Below, one piece after another: positions 45,696-54,235 of a stretch of 64,000 bases of DNA. The translations under genes and the position numbers were made by a program. Position 1 is the stretch's first letter. Every line of letters starts with the position of its first letter. The stretch is taken from positions 62,001 through 126,000 of the forward strand of contig NZ_SDSC01000004.1 of the NCBI RefSeq assembly GCF_004117835.1, given 5' to 3'. Source of the DNA: Macrococcus sp. DPC7161. Lineage in GTDB: Bacteria; Bacillota; Bacilli; Staphylococcales; Staphylococcaceae. Below the pieces are notes generated by a model. That model saw only the letters and a list, made by a program, of their open reading frames with translations, was not told where the DNA came from and did no database searches.

Positions 45696-47309
45696 GTGAA
45701 AATTTTAACAAGAACTTTGAGGGAATATCCTCTCTATTTAATAGGTTTATTTATTTTTGCGATAGCTTTAAGTTTCGCCATTATTATTCAAAACACTACT
45801 ATAGCAAAGATTATTAGTGAATTATTAATACATCATACAGTAGCACCTGTTTTTGCTATTTTATTTATCGTGTTAATGATGCGTATGTTTTGTAACTTTA
45901 TAATGAAGCAATTTGGTACACGAATTGCATTTTTGGCTAAGCATCAATTAAGAAAAAGATTGATTGACACAAAGGGTGAAGTGGGCACACTTATGAATGC
46001 AATGAATGAAAGTATGGAACAAATTGATCCATTTTATAGTGAGTATGTGCCCCAAGTCTTTAAATCGATGATAGTACCAATGGCAATATTAATTTTTTTG
46101 TTGTATTTTCATATACAGACAGCGCTAATTATGTTGATTACATCACCTTTTATTCCAATTTTTTATATAATTATTGGTATTAATACCGAGAAAAAAGCAC
46201 AGGCACAAATGTTGCAATTGAATCAATTTTCAAACTATTTTTTAAATACCTTTAAAGGGATTATGACAATCAAATTATTCCAATATGAAAAAGAAACCCT
46301 TCAAAAAATGGAAGACTATTCGGAAAGGTATAAACAAGATACGTTGACGATTTTAAAAACTGCATTCTTATCAACGTTAATGATTGAATTTATTGCAATG
46401 TTATCTATAGGGATTATTGCATTAGAAGTAGGTTTTGCTTTAATTGTATTTCATTCTGTTAGTTTTTATGAAGCGATTGTTGTTTTAATGTTAGCACCTG
46501 AGTTTTACAATGCGGTAAAAGCGTTAGGGATGGCATTTCATACTGGTAAAACGGCAAGTGGATACGCTGAGCAACTTCAACAAGATTACCAATTATTTAA
46601 TGAACAACAAACGTCACTTGATTACAAACAGATGAATCTAAATCAAAAATATCAGCATCATAACGATAGAGAGAATGAAATTGTTTTTTCTAATATACAA
46701 TTTCAATATGCAAACGGCTTTAATATGGCCATTAATCAAAGCGTGCCACTTCAATCGTATGTGATTACTGGACAAAGTGGTTCAGGTAAATCCACATTTG
46801 CAAAATTGATTTCGGGGATACATCAGCCAAATGTCGGAAAAATACAAATGCCAAAAGGTTATGATGGTGAAGTCGTTTATTTAGATCAACATATTCATTT
46901 GTTCCATGACACTGTATTAAATAATATTACAATGTATCAGCAAGTGGATATGCAACAACTTGAAGCTTACGCCAAAAAAGTAAATATGCACGAGCGCATC
47001 TTATCGTTACCCAATGGCTATGATACAAAAATTTCACCAAATGATTTTTCTGGTGGAGAACAAAAGCGTTTAATGTTACTAAGGTTGCTTGTATTAAAGA
47101 AAAAATTACTTATTATTGATGAGCCAAACGCTATGTTGGATGTAGAAACTGAACAATTAATTAGAAATGTTATTGAGGAATTGAAGAAAAATCATATTGT
47201 ATGGGTAATTGCACATAGTAAAAGTTATTTATCAGAAGGTGCAACTGTAATACATTTTGAAAATGGGCAAATGCGTTTGAAGGAGGTCCAACATGAAGTG
47301 GATAGATAA
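45696..47309 (+). CDS. ABC transporter permease/ATPase, CydD-like
   Basis: This 537-residue half-transporter fuses a six-helix membrane domain to an ATPase. It shows Walker A GQSGSGKST, signature FSGGEQKRLMLLRLL and Walker B LLIIDEP. Its pairing with the next gene fits the CydDC heterodimer type that exports cysteine or glutathione, needed for cytochrome bd assembly. No cydAB is nearby, so the role is uncertain. The start is GTG at 45696, within an ATGTG context whose ATG reads straight into a stop; AAGGAGTG lies upstream. It overlaps the next gene by 17 bases. Confidence 0.85.
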   Translation: MKILTRTLREYPLYLIGLFIFAIALSFAIIIQNTTIAKIISELLIHHTVAPVFAILFIVLMMRMFCNFIMKQFGTRIAFLAKHQLRKRLIDTKGEVGTLMNAMNESMEQIDPFYSEYVPQVFKSMIVPMAILIFLLYFHIQTALIMLITSPFIPIFYIIIGINTEKKAQAQMLQLNQFSNYFLNTFKGIMTIKLFQYEKETLQKMEDYSERYKQDTLTILKTAFLSTLMIEFIAMLSIGIIALEVGFALIVFHSVSFYEAIVVLMLAPEFYNAVKALGMAFHTGKTASGYAEQLQQDYQLFNEQQTSLDYKQMNLNQKYQHHNDRENEIVFSNIQFQYANGFNMAINQSVPLQSYVITGQSGSGKSTFAKLISGIHQPNVGKIQMPKGYDGEVVYLDQHIHLFHDTVLNNITMYQQVDMQQLEAYAKKVNMHERILSLPNGYDTKISPNDFSGGEQKRLMLLRLLVLKKKLLIIDEPNAMLDVETEQLIRNVIEELKKNHIVWVIAHSKSYLSEGATVIHFENGQMRLKEVQHEVDR

Positions 47310-48918
47310 AGAGACCTTAAGAAAAACTTTATATGCAATCATGATTGGCATCATTGGTGCGATGACTGCAATCATGATGTTTAACTTTAGTGGCATTATG
47401 CTCAGTAGAGCGGCTGTTGGTGCAAGTCTTCAATCACTGATGATGTTGATTGTATGCATTAAATTATTTGGTGTGATTAGAGCGATTAGTAAGTATTATG
47501 AGCGCATGATTAGCCATGAAGCAACATTTAATATGCTAAAAACGATTCGTGTAAACACCATAAGAACATTATTAAATCAACTTATTTATTTAAATAATAA
47601 AACCAATATACCGACATTATTAAATCGAGTAGTAACAGATGTTGAACAGTTACAAAATGTATTGCTTAGAGTTATTTATCCACCAGTTATTGCAATATTA
47701 ACAAGCATACTTACTGCAATCGTGTTCTATCAATATAGTTTTATCGGTGTATGTGTCATGATGGTGGCAATGATCATTATGGTCGTTGGGCTACCTTTAG
47801 TATTTAGTGGATGGATTCAAAGGTTATCTCTTAAAAAGAATCAATCGTTTGAAAGTTATCGTACTGCTTTATATGATTATCGATTGCACTTAGATACTGT
47901 TCGTATGTTTGATAACAATCAACAATTTCAAAATCGAGTATTACAATTAATGAAGCAATATGAAAAACGTGTTTTTAAAGAAAATCGATTGCTAAGTATT
48001 TATGAATCATTGTTAGATAGTATTAGTATGTGTGCTATTTTCTTAGGGTTATATTGGATGGTAAAGGATCCACATTTAAATGAATTAATATTATTAAGCA
48101 TGATGATGATCATGATTACATTATTTGAAATGGTGATGCCTATGGTACATTTCCCATTTCATCATTCAGCAAGTAGGCAAAGTATCAATAACTTAAATCA
48201 ATTGACGACAAATGTTTCTATTGAAACTTATCCAACCGTGGAAAGTATTCAATTAAAATCAAGCTCATTAATAAAAACACATCCAATATTAAAAAATATC
48301 AATCTAAATATTAATACGAATGAAGATAAACGCATCGGTATAATTGGAGAAAGTGGTGCAGGAAAAAGTTCGTTAATTGAAGTGATACTTGGTTTACATC
48401 ATATTGAGGGTCAATATTTTTTAAATCATAAAGAAATTAAAACACCAATTCAATTATTGGATGCAGTTAATGTGATGCAACAAGAAAATCATTTTATAGA
48501 TGGCACTGTAAGTGAAAATATGTTTCAACCCGTTAGTAATGAAGAATTAGATATGTGGTTGAATCAATTGAATTTACCATTTAATCATGCAACTCACATT
48601 GAATCATTCGGTGAGAATTTATCGGGTGGAGAAAAGAAAAGGCTACATTTTATTAGGCTTTTACTGCGCAAAAGACCATTATGGCTTTTAGATGAACCGT
48701 TTGAAGGTGTAGATGAACAAAATAAAAAAATTATGCAACGTTTATTAAATGAGCATGCAAAGACACATATATTGATTTCGCATCATTTAAGTGATGTGAT
48801 TGATTTTGATCAGATATATGTGTTGCAAGATGGAGGAATCATTGAATCAGGTTCATTTAATGAATTAATGAACAATTCAACAAAATTTCATGTATGGTTT
48901 AATAAACAATTATTATGA
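47293..48918 (+). CDS. ABC transporter permease/ATPase, CydC-like
   Basis: This 541-residue partner of the preceding gene has six membrane helices (first: TLYAIMIGIIGAMTAIMMF) and an ATPase with Walker A GESGAGKSS, signature LSGGEKKRLHFIRLL and Walker B LWLLDEPFEGVD. The ATPase differs in sequence from its partner as in heterodimeric exporters. It starts at 47293 behind AAGGAGG. No terminator is visible before the DegV gene, but an AT-rich promoter region lies there. Confidence 0.85.
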   Translation: MKWIDKETLRKTLYAIMIGIIGAMTAIMMFNFSGIMLSRAAVGASLQSLMMLIVCIKLFGVIRAISKYYERMISHEATFNMLKTIRVNTIRTLLNQLIYLNNKTNIPTLLNRVVTDVEQLQNVLLRVIYPPVIAILTSILTAIVFYQYSFIGVCVMMVAMIIMVVGLPLVFSGWIQRLSLKKNQSFESYRTALYDYRLHLDTVRMFDNNQQFQNRVLQLMKQYEKRVFKENRLLSIYESLLDSISMCAIFLGLYWMVKDPHLNELILLSMMMIMITLFEMVMPMVHFPFHHSASRQSINNLNQLTTNVSIETYPTVESIQLKSSSLIKTHPILKNINLNINTNEDKRIGIIGESGAGKSSLIEVILGLHHIEGQYFLNHKEIKTPIQLLDAVNVMQQENHFIDGTVSENMFQPVSNEELDMWLNQLNLPFNHATHIESFGENLSGGEKKRLHFIRLLLRKRPLWLLDEPFEGVDEQNKKIMQRLLNEHAKTHILISHHLSDVIDFDQIYVLQDGGIIESGSFNELMNNSTKFHVWFNKQLL

Positions 48919-49041
48919 ATAGAAAATAACGAAATATCATTTTGAACGTGTTTATACAATTTATTGACTGTATTTATAAAAAATATACTTTCAATTAAAA
49001 ATAAAATGCTATAATAAACTGAATGGATAAGGAGGTAGATT

Positions 49042-49878
49042 ATGAAAGTTGCATGGCTAACAGATACAGCATCAGGTATATTATTAGATGAACATCCAGA
49101 TATTTACGTCGTTCCGATGGGTGTAATGTTAAATGAAGTACATTATACAGATCAAGTAGACATTACGACAGAACGCTTTTATGAATTATTACAACAATAC
49201 GGTGATGGTGCCAAAACGACACAACCAAATTTTCAAAGTATACAAGAAACATATGAGTTGATTCAAAGTAAAGGATACACGCATGTGATTGCTGTACATC
49301 CTTCAAGTGCTTTAACAGGCTCATTTCAAAGTTCTACAATTGCGAGTAAAGAAGTTGATTTAGTAACAACAGTTATTGATTCTAAAATTGGGAGTTACCC
49401 AATTAAAGCAATGATTTATAAAGGTATTTCATTATTAGAAACTGGCCTATCTTATGAAGATGTAGTTGAACAAATAACAAAGTATACGGATGATGCCGTA
49501 TTATTTCTACAACCTAAAAATCTAAGCCAATTAAAAAAGAGTGGTCGTGTTTCTAAAGCACAAAGTTTATTAGCTGGAATATTAAATATTCAACTGATAT
49601 TAAAATTTGAAGATGGCAAGATATATCCTATTGATAAAGTAAGAACGAAGAAAAAAGTATTCGAAGGTATGAAAAAACATATATCTGAGGAAATCAATGT
49701 ATTTAAGCCGAGTGAAATCGCTGTCATATATGCTGGTGATTTAGAGGAAGGCAATCAATACACAAATTGGTTAAAAGAAACATATCCAGACATCAATATT
49801 GTTACTGAAATTTTAGTGCCTGTGGCAGGCGTACATACAGGGTATGGAACAATCGGTATTAGTTGGATAAAAGCATAA
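49042..49878 (+). CDS. DegV-family fatty-acid-binding protein (FakB-like)
   Basis: This 278-residue protein has DegV features: VAWLTDTASGI, the PMGVMLNEVHYTDQVDIT segment, TTQPNFQSIQETYE and HPSSALTGSFQSS, which line the acyl-binding pocket. DegV proteins called FakB present fatty acids to the kinase FakA in staphylococci. S. aureus has two well-known FakBs; this may be a further copy, so the fatty-acid preference is unknown. The -10-like TGCTATAAT lies upstream and AAGGAGG precedes the start. A bidirectional terminator separates it from mgrA. Confidence 0.8.
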   Translation: MKVAWLTDTASGILLDEHPDIYVVPMGVMLNEVHYTDQVDITTERFYELLQQYGDGAKTTQPNFQSIQETYELIQSKGYTHVIAVHPSSALTGSFQSSTIASKEVDLVTTVIDSKIGSYPIKAMIYKGISLLETGLSYEDVVEQITKYTDDAVLFLQPKNLSQLKKSGRVSKAQSLLAGILNIQLILKFEDGKIYPIDKVRTKKKVFEGMKKHISEEINVFKPSEIAVIYAGDLEEGNQYTNWLKETYPDINIVTEILVPVAGVHTGYGTIGISWIKA

Positions 49879-49880
49879 AA

Positions 49881-49908
49881 AAAAAACAGGCCTCGGCCTG
49901 TTTTTTTA
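49881..49908. terminator. Bidirectional terminator between the DegV gene and mgrA
   Basis: Perfect arms AAAAAACAGGCC / GGCCTGTTTTTT around TC. The mgrA stop codon lies at its edge. Confidence 0.9.
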
Positions 49909-50340
49909 TGCTTCAGAAATATTACCGATGAGTTTATCTAGTAATCGTTTTAAGTCATCGAACTCTGAATCCGTTAATAGAGAAGCTTCTCTAATGACTT
50001 GAGTTACATTTTGTAATTCGGGTTTTAAAGCTTCACTTTTTTCTGTCAAGTGAATGAATACTTCTCGTTGATCAAGTTCTGAACGTTCACGACGAATTAA
50101 ATCATTTTGCTCCATACGCTTTAATAATGGAGAAATTGTTCCTGTATCCAATGCAAGTTCAGTTACTAATTTCTTAATATTTACAGGTGATACTTCCCAT
50201 AAAATTGTTAAGACTAAATATTGAGGATACGTTAGATTGTACTGTTTAAAGATTTTATTAGAATAATATCTTGTCACTTGTCGTTGAGCGTTATACAAAC
50301 TAAAGCACAATTGTTTTTCAATTTTCAAGTTTTCCGACAT
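49906..50340 (-). CDS. mgrA: Global regulator MgrA
   Basis: This 144-residue MarR-type regulator closely matches staphylococcal Mgr[18 protein letters not shown] with the redox-active Cys12, then [14 protein letters not shown] and [37 protein letters not shown]. In S. aureus oxidation of Cys12 releases MgrA from DNA and changes autolysis, efflux (NorA/NorB) and virulence expression. I used the ATG at 50340, eight bases after AGGAGG; a longer form adds five residues. It is divergent from the COG0523 gene. Confidence 0.93.
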   Translation of the reverse strand: MSENLKIEKQLCFSLYNAQRQVTRYYSNKIFKQYNLTYPQYLVLTILWEVSPVNIKKLVTELALDTGTISPLLKRMEQNDLIRRERSELDQREVFIHLTEKSEALKPELQNVTQVIREASLLTDSEFDDLKRLLDKLIGNISEA

Positions 50341-50508
50341 CCGTAAATCCTCCAAGCTAAATTCTTATCACATGAATATTTGCATAGTGTGATATTATGT
50401 TAATAAACATTAACTTTTTGTTTGACACTTATATAACATATTATATTACTGTACAAGTTGCAAGAGAAAAAGTAATACAAATAAATATTTTTTGTTAAAA
50501 AATTGAAA

Positions 50509-50525
50509 ATAGTAACTATTACGAT
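50509..50525 (+). promoter_or_regulatory. Zur-like box upstream of the COG0523 GTPase gene
   Basis: ATAGTAACTATTACGAT matches the Zur consensus as I remember it for Gram-positives (ATCGTAAT-N-ATTACGAT) at all but two of 16 scored bases; the right half is perfect. It ends 18 bases before the ATG. Zur-controlled COG0523 GTPases are a known theme in zinc starvation. Confidence 0.6.
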
Positions 50526-50543
50526 AAAAAGTGAGGCTTCATC

Positions 50544-51443
50544 ATGAATAAAATGGAAATTGTTATTATTAGTGGGTTTCTAGGAAGTGGGAAAACGTCA
50601 TTAATTGCCAACATTATTAATGAACAAAAAGATAAAAAAATTGCGATATTAATGAATGAATTAGGTGGCTTTAACGTAGACTCTAAAATTTTAGGGACAG
50701 ATACACCTTATTCGGAAATATTAAATGGTTGTATTTGCTGTGATTTGAAGAGTGACGTAGAAGTACAATTGAATGATTTGTATTATAAACATCATCCTGA
50801 TATGGTGATTATTGAAGCAACAGGAGTTGCACATCCGATTGAAATTTACGATGCATGTACAGCACCAAGCTTACTTAAATTTGCGACTGTCAATCAAATC
50901 GCAACAATCGTTGATTCAATCCGTTTTTTAAATCGTGATCAATATAGTATTACGACAAAACGTTTAATGGAAGAACAAATTCAATATGCGAATACATTAA
51001 TTCTTAACAAAATGGATTTAATTGATAGTGTACAGTATGAAGCATTAAAAATAGCTTTAGACGATATTAATGATAAAGCAAAGCGTATTGAAACAACATA
51101 CGGTAAAGTAGATGCATCATTTTTAAATATTACGGGGCATTTAGAGAAATCTCATCAACATCATCATCATGGCATTCAATCGATGGTATATACGTTTAAT
51201 GGTGCGATTGATGCAAGACAATTTGTGAATTGGTTAATGCAATTAGAGGATAGTGTGTTAAGAGTGAAAGGCTATATTAAATTTAGAGAAAATCCTGAAC
51301 AAACCGTATTGTTCCAATATGCATATGGCATTCCACAATATGAAGAAGAAATGATGAACTATCCTTTAAAGCTCGTTATTATTGGGGAACAATTAGACAA
51401 AAATAAACTTATGAATCAGTTAGATCAACTGCAATTCAGTTAG
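50544..51443 (+). CDS. CobW/COG0523 G3E GTPase, likely zinc metallochaperone
   Basis: This 299-residue P-loop GTPase has Walker A GFLGSGKT, the metal-binding motif GCICC (LNGCICCDLKSD) and NKMD in ILNKMDL. A histidine-rich loop HQHHHHG near residue 210 and a CobW C-terminal domain follow. COG0523 proteins hand Zn2+ (or Co2+/Fe) to target enzymes. The Zur-like box directly upstream supports a zinc-limitation role. The aldo/keto reductase gene begins eight bases after it and is likely co-expressed. Confidence 0.85.
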   Translation: MNKMEIVIISGFLGSGKTSLIANIINEQKDKKIAILMNELGGFNVDSKILGTDTPYSEILNGCICCDLKSDVEVQLNDLYYKHHPDMVIIEATGVAHPIEIYDACTAPSLLKFATVNQIATIVDSIRFLNRDQYSITTKRLMEEQIQYANTLILNKMDLIDSVQYEALKIALDDINDKAKRIETTYGKVDASFLNITGHLEKSHQHHHHGIQSMVYTFNGAIDARQFVNWLMQLEDSVLRVKGYIKFRENPEQTVLFQYAYGIPQYEEEMMNYPLKLVIIGEQLDKNKLMNQLDQLQFS

Positions 51444-51451
51444 GAGAACTT

Positions 51452-52327
51452 ATGGAAAAATTAGAGTTATCACAAGTGGTACAAGGATTTTGGCGTTTAA
51501 ATACATGGCAAATGGACAGTCAAACTCTTAATCGTCATTTAAATGAATTGGTGGAAATGGGTGTAACGAGTATGGATCATGCAGATATTTATGGTGACTA
51601 TACGTGTGAAGGCTTATTTGGGCAAGCTTTAAAATTATCACCAAATTTAAGAGATTCGATGCAAATTATCACTAAATGTGGTATCGAATTGGTGAGTAAA
51701 ACTCAAAAGCTGCACGATTATCATCAATATAATTATACGAAAGAACATATTGAAGCTTCAGTTGAGCGTTCATTAAAAGAATTGAATATTAATGAAATAG
51801 ATTTATTGTTATTACATCGCCCATCACCATTATTAAATCCAGTTGAAGTTGCCGATACATTAAAAGGGTTGCATCAAGGTGGTAAAGTAAAACATTTTGG
51901 TGTTTCTAACTTTAAACGTCATCAATTTGATGTTTTACAGAAAGCAATGCAATCAATCGGTTTAAACCTTGAATATAACCAAGTAGAAATTTCACCTCTT
52001 TGTTTAGAAAATATTGAAGATGGTACTTTGAATGATATGTTAACTCGAGATGTTGATATTATGTGCTGGAGCCCATTAGCGGGTGGGAATATTTTTAAAA
52101 CGAGTGAAACAAATCGTGTATTACAAAGTGTGGCTAAAAAATACGAAACTACTATCGATGATATCAGTTATCGATTCATTAACCAATTACCTAATAAAAT
52201 TCATCCAATTGTTGGATCACAAAACATCCAACGCACTCAAATTGCACAAAAAGCAATGAACAGTTCGCTGGACTCAAAAGATTGGTTTGAAATATATAAA
52301 GCTACTTTAGGAAGAGATATTTTATAA
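51452..52327 (+). CDS. Aldo/keto reductase (YdhF-like)
   Basis: This 291-residue TIM-barrel oxidoreductase has the AKR catalytic tetrad in place: Asp in MDHADIYGDY with Tyr, Lys in ITKCG, and His in LLLHRPSP. The GVSNF and SPLAGG segments follow, and NADPH-binding residues near VGSQN lie at the C-terminus. It resembles E. coli YdhF. It is eight bases downstream of the COG0523 gene, so the Zur-like box may control it as well. The substrate is unknown. Confidence 0.85.
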   Translation: MEKLELSQVVQGFWRLNTWQMDSQTLNRHLNELVEMGVTSMDHADIYGDYTCEGLFGQALKLSPNLRDSMQIITKCGIELVSKTQKLHDYHQYNYTKEHIEASVERSLKELNINEIDLLLLHRPSPLLNPVEVADTLKGLHQGGKVKHFGVSNFKRHQFDVLQKAMQSIGLNLEYNQVEISPLCLENIEDGTLNDMLTRDVDIMCWSPLAGGNIFKTSETNRVLQSVAKKYETTIDDISYRFINQLPNKIHPIVGSQNIQRTQIAQKAMNSSLDSKDWFEIYKATLGRDIL

Positions 52328-52382
52328 ATTATTTTGACCGTATTTGAATGAAAATAGGATTCATGCCAACTATACAATATAT

Positions 52383-52433
52383 AAACAAGCATATTCTCCT
52401 CAAAAAAATGAGGAGAATATGCTTGTTTTTTAT
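52383..52433 (+). terminator. Strong terminator before the fru operon
   Basis: Perfect 20-bp arms AAACAAGCATATTCTCCTCA and its complement around a six-A loop, followed by a T-rich tail. Confidence 0.9.
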
Positions 52434-52487
52434 TTTTTAATCAAATTTTGTGACTTATTTGTGAATTTTCGAACAAACTTTGGCTGT

Positions 52488-52532
52488 TTTTGAATGATTT
52501 TGATTGACTTATGAAACCGTTCGCATTATGAT
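52488..52532 (+). promoter_or_regulatory. fru operon promoter with FruR-type direct repeats and a cre site
   Basis: TTGACT (52504-52509) and TATGAT (52527-52532) have a 17-base spacer. The spacer contains ATGAAACCGTTCGCA (52511-52525), which fits the cre consensus WTGNAANCGNWNNCW at every defined position. Overlapping the -35 box are two direct 10-base repeats, TTTTGAATGA and TTTTGATTGA (52488-52507), a likely DeoR-type FruR operator. CcpA and FruR would both block RNA polymerase here. Confidence 0.75.
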
Positions 52533-52560
52533 GAGATTGTATTCAAGAAGGAGTGTTCAG

Positions 52561-53313
52561 ATGCTTACAATTGAACGACATGAAACCATTTTAAATTTAT
52601 TACAATCACATGATATAGTCTCATTGCAATTATTGATGGAAGAAACCAATAGTAGTGAATCTACTATTAGAAGAGACTTATCTACTTTAGAACAAGAAGA
52701 GAAATTGATTCGTATTCATGGTGGTGCAAAGCGCATTATTGAAAAACATAAGGATGTTGCTTTAGCAATTAAATCTACGAAATATGTGAATGAAAAGAAT
52801 GAAATTGCGAAACGTGCATCATTACATGTTCAAGATAATGATTGTATTTATTTAGATGCAGGAAGTTCAACTTTGGCAATGATTCCATACTTAACACATC
52901 AGCATTTAACGGTAGTAACCAATGGATTAACTCACGTACCTACGCTAGTAAATATGGGCATCGAAGTGTATATGATTGGTGGATATGTAAAAAGTGATAC
53001 TTATGCTAATGTAGGTGTTCAAGCACGAGAAATGTTACAAGAATTTCGTTTTGATAAAGCGTTTATGGGTGCCAATGGGATTGACTTAGTACATGGTGTT
53101 ACAACACCAGATATCGAAGAGGCTTCTGTTAAGCATTTGGCTATAGAAAAGTCACGAGAGACTTATTTCTTAGTGGATGAATCTAAGTTTGATGAAGTGA
53201 CCTTTGCTAAGATTTGCGAACTGGATGAACATGTTAAATTAATAACGAATGAAAGTAATCCTCATATAAAAAAATATCAAAAATTCATATCAAGTAAAGG
53301 AGTGAAAAAATGA
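52561..53313 (+). CDS. fruR: DeoR-family fructose operon repressor
   Basis: This 250-residue DeoR-family protein has an N-terminal helix-turn-helix (RHETILNLLQSHDIVSLQLLMEETNSSESTIRRDL) and a DeoRC sugar-phosphate domain (YLDAGSSTLAMIPYL, ANGID, DESKF). It heads fruK and fruA and likely responds to fructose-1-phosphate. The ATG at 52561 has AAGGAG upstream; an in-frame codon at 52504 lies in the -35 box and is not used. It overlaps fruK by four bases. Confidence 0.92.
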   Translation: MLTIERHETILNLLQSHDIVSLQLLMEETNSSESTIRRDLSTLEQEEKLIRIHGGAKRIIEKHKDVALAIKSTKYVNEKNEIAKRASLHVQDNDCIYLDAGSSTLAMIPYLTHQHLTVVTNGLTHVPTLVNMGIEVYMIGGYVKSDTYANVGVQAREMLQEFRFDKAFMGANGIDLVHGVTTPDIEEASVKHLAIEKSRETYFLVDESKFDEVTFAKICELDEHVKLITNESNPHIKKYQKFISSKGVKK

Positions 53314-54224
53314 TTTATACAATCACATTAAACCCATCAATTGATTATGTTATGTTTACTGAAAAATTTAATTTAGGTGGATTAAATCGTTCGAAAACGA
53401 CATATAAATTTGCAGGTGGTAAAGGTATTAATGTATCACGTGTATTAAATACACACGGTATTCAGTCAACAGCACTTGGCTATGTAGGAGGATTTCCTGG
53501 GCAATTTATTGAAAATGAATTGAATCAAGCAGGTATTGAAACGAAATTCATTCAAGTTGATGACGATACAAGAATCAATGTGAAATTAAAAGGTGATACT
53601 GAAACAGAAATCAACGCTCCTGGGCCGCAAATTTCAGCAGCCAACAGGGAAGCATTGTTATCACAAATTAAAAAGTTAACAAGTGAAGACTTAGTTGTAT
53701 TATCAGGAAGTATTCCAAGTTCAATGGATCAATTGATTTATAAAGAAATCGCTGAAATTTGTGAACAAAACCAAATTTCGTTTATTGTTGATGCTGAAAA
53801 AGCATTATTACAATCAGTATTTCCATATCAACCAGAATTGATAAAACCAAACAAAGTGGAACTTGAAGAAATGTTTGGTGCGACTTTAAATAATGATGCT
53901 GAAATGATTGCAATTGCACATCAACTTCAAGCCCAAGGTGTTAAAAATGTAATGATTTCACTTGGTGGGGAAGGTGCACTATTGATTACAAAAGAAGCGG
54001 TATATAAAGCAACAGTACCAAATGGTAAAGTGGTGAATACTGTAGGTTCAGGTGATTCAACCGTTGCTGGATTTATTGCTGGCTCGTCACAAGGTTTAGA
54101 TATAGAAATGTGCTTTAGATTGGCAGTTGCATCAGGTACTGCTACAGCTTTTACTGAAGACTTAGCTACAAAAACACAAATAGATGAAATTGTACCACAA
54201 ATTAAAATAGAGCAAATCAATTAG
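53310..54224 (+). CDS. fruK: 1-phosphofructokinase
   Basis: This 304-residue PfkB-family kinase phosphorylates fructose-1-phosphate to fructose-1,6-bisphosphate. It has TLNPSIDYVM at the start, KFAGGKGINVSRVL, LSGSIPSS, KPNKVELEEMFG and the anion-hole motif NTVGSGDSTVAGFI. It lies between fruR (overlap ATGA) and fruA (11-base gap), the standard fructose operon arrangement. Confidence 0.95.
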   Translation: MIYTITLNPSIDYVMFTEKFNLGGLNRSKTTYKFAGGKGINVSRVLNTHGIQSTALGYVGGFPGQFIENELNQAGIETKFIQVDDDTRINVKLKGDTETEINAPGPQISAANREALLSQIKKLTSEDLVVLSGSIPSSMDQLIYKEIAEICEQNQISFIVDAEKALLQSVFPYQPELIKPNKVELEEMFGATLNNDAEMIAIAHQLQAQGVKNVMISLGGEGALLITKEAVYKATVPNGKVVNTVGSGDSTVAGFIAGSSQGLDIEMCFRLAVASGTATAFTEDLATKTQIDEIVPQIKIEQIN

Positions 54225-54235
54225 GAGGGAAAAAG

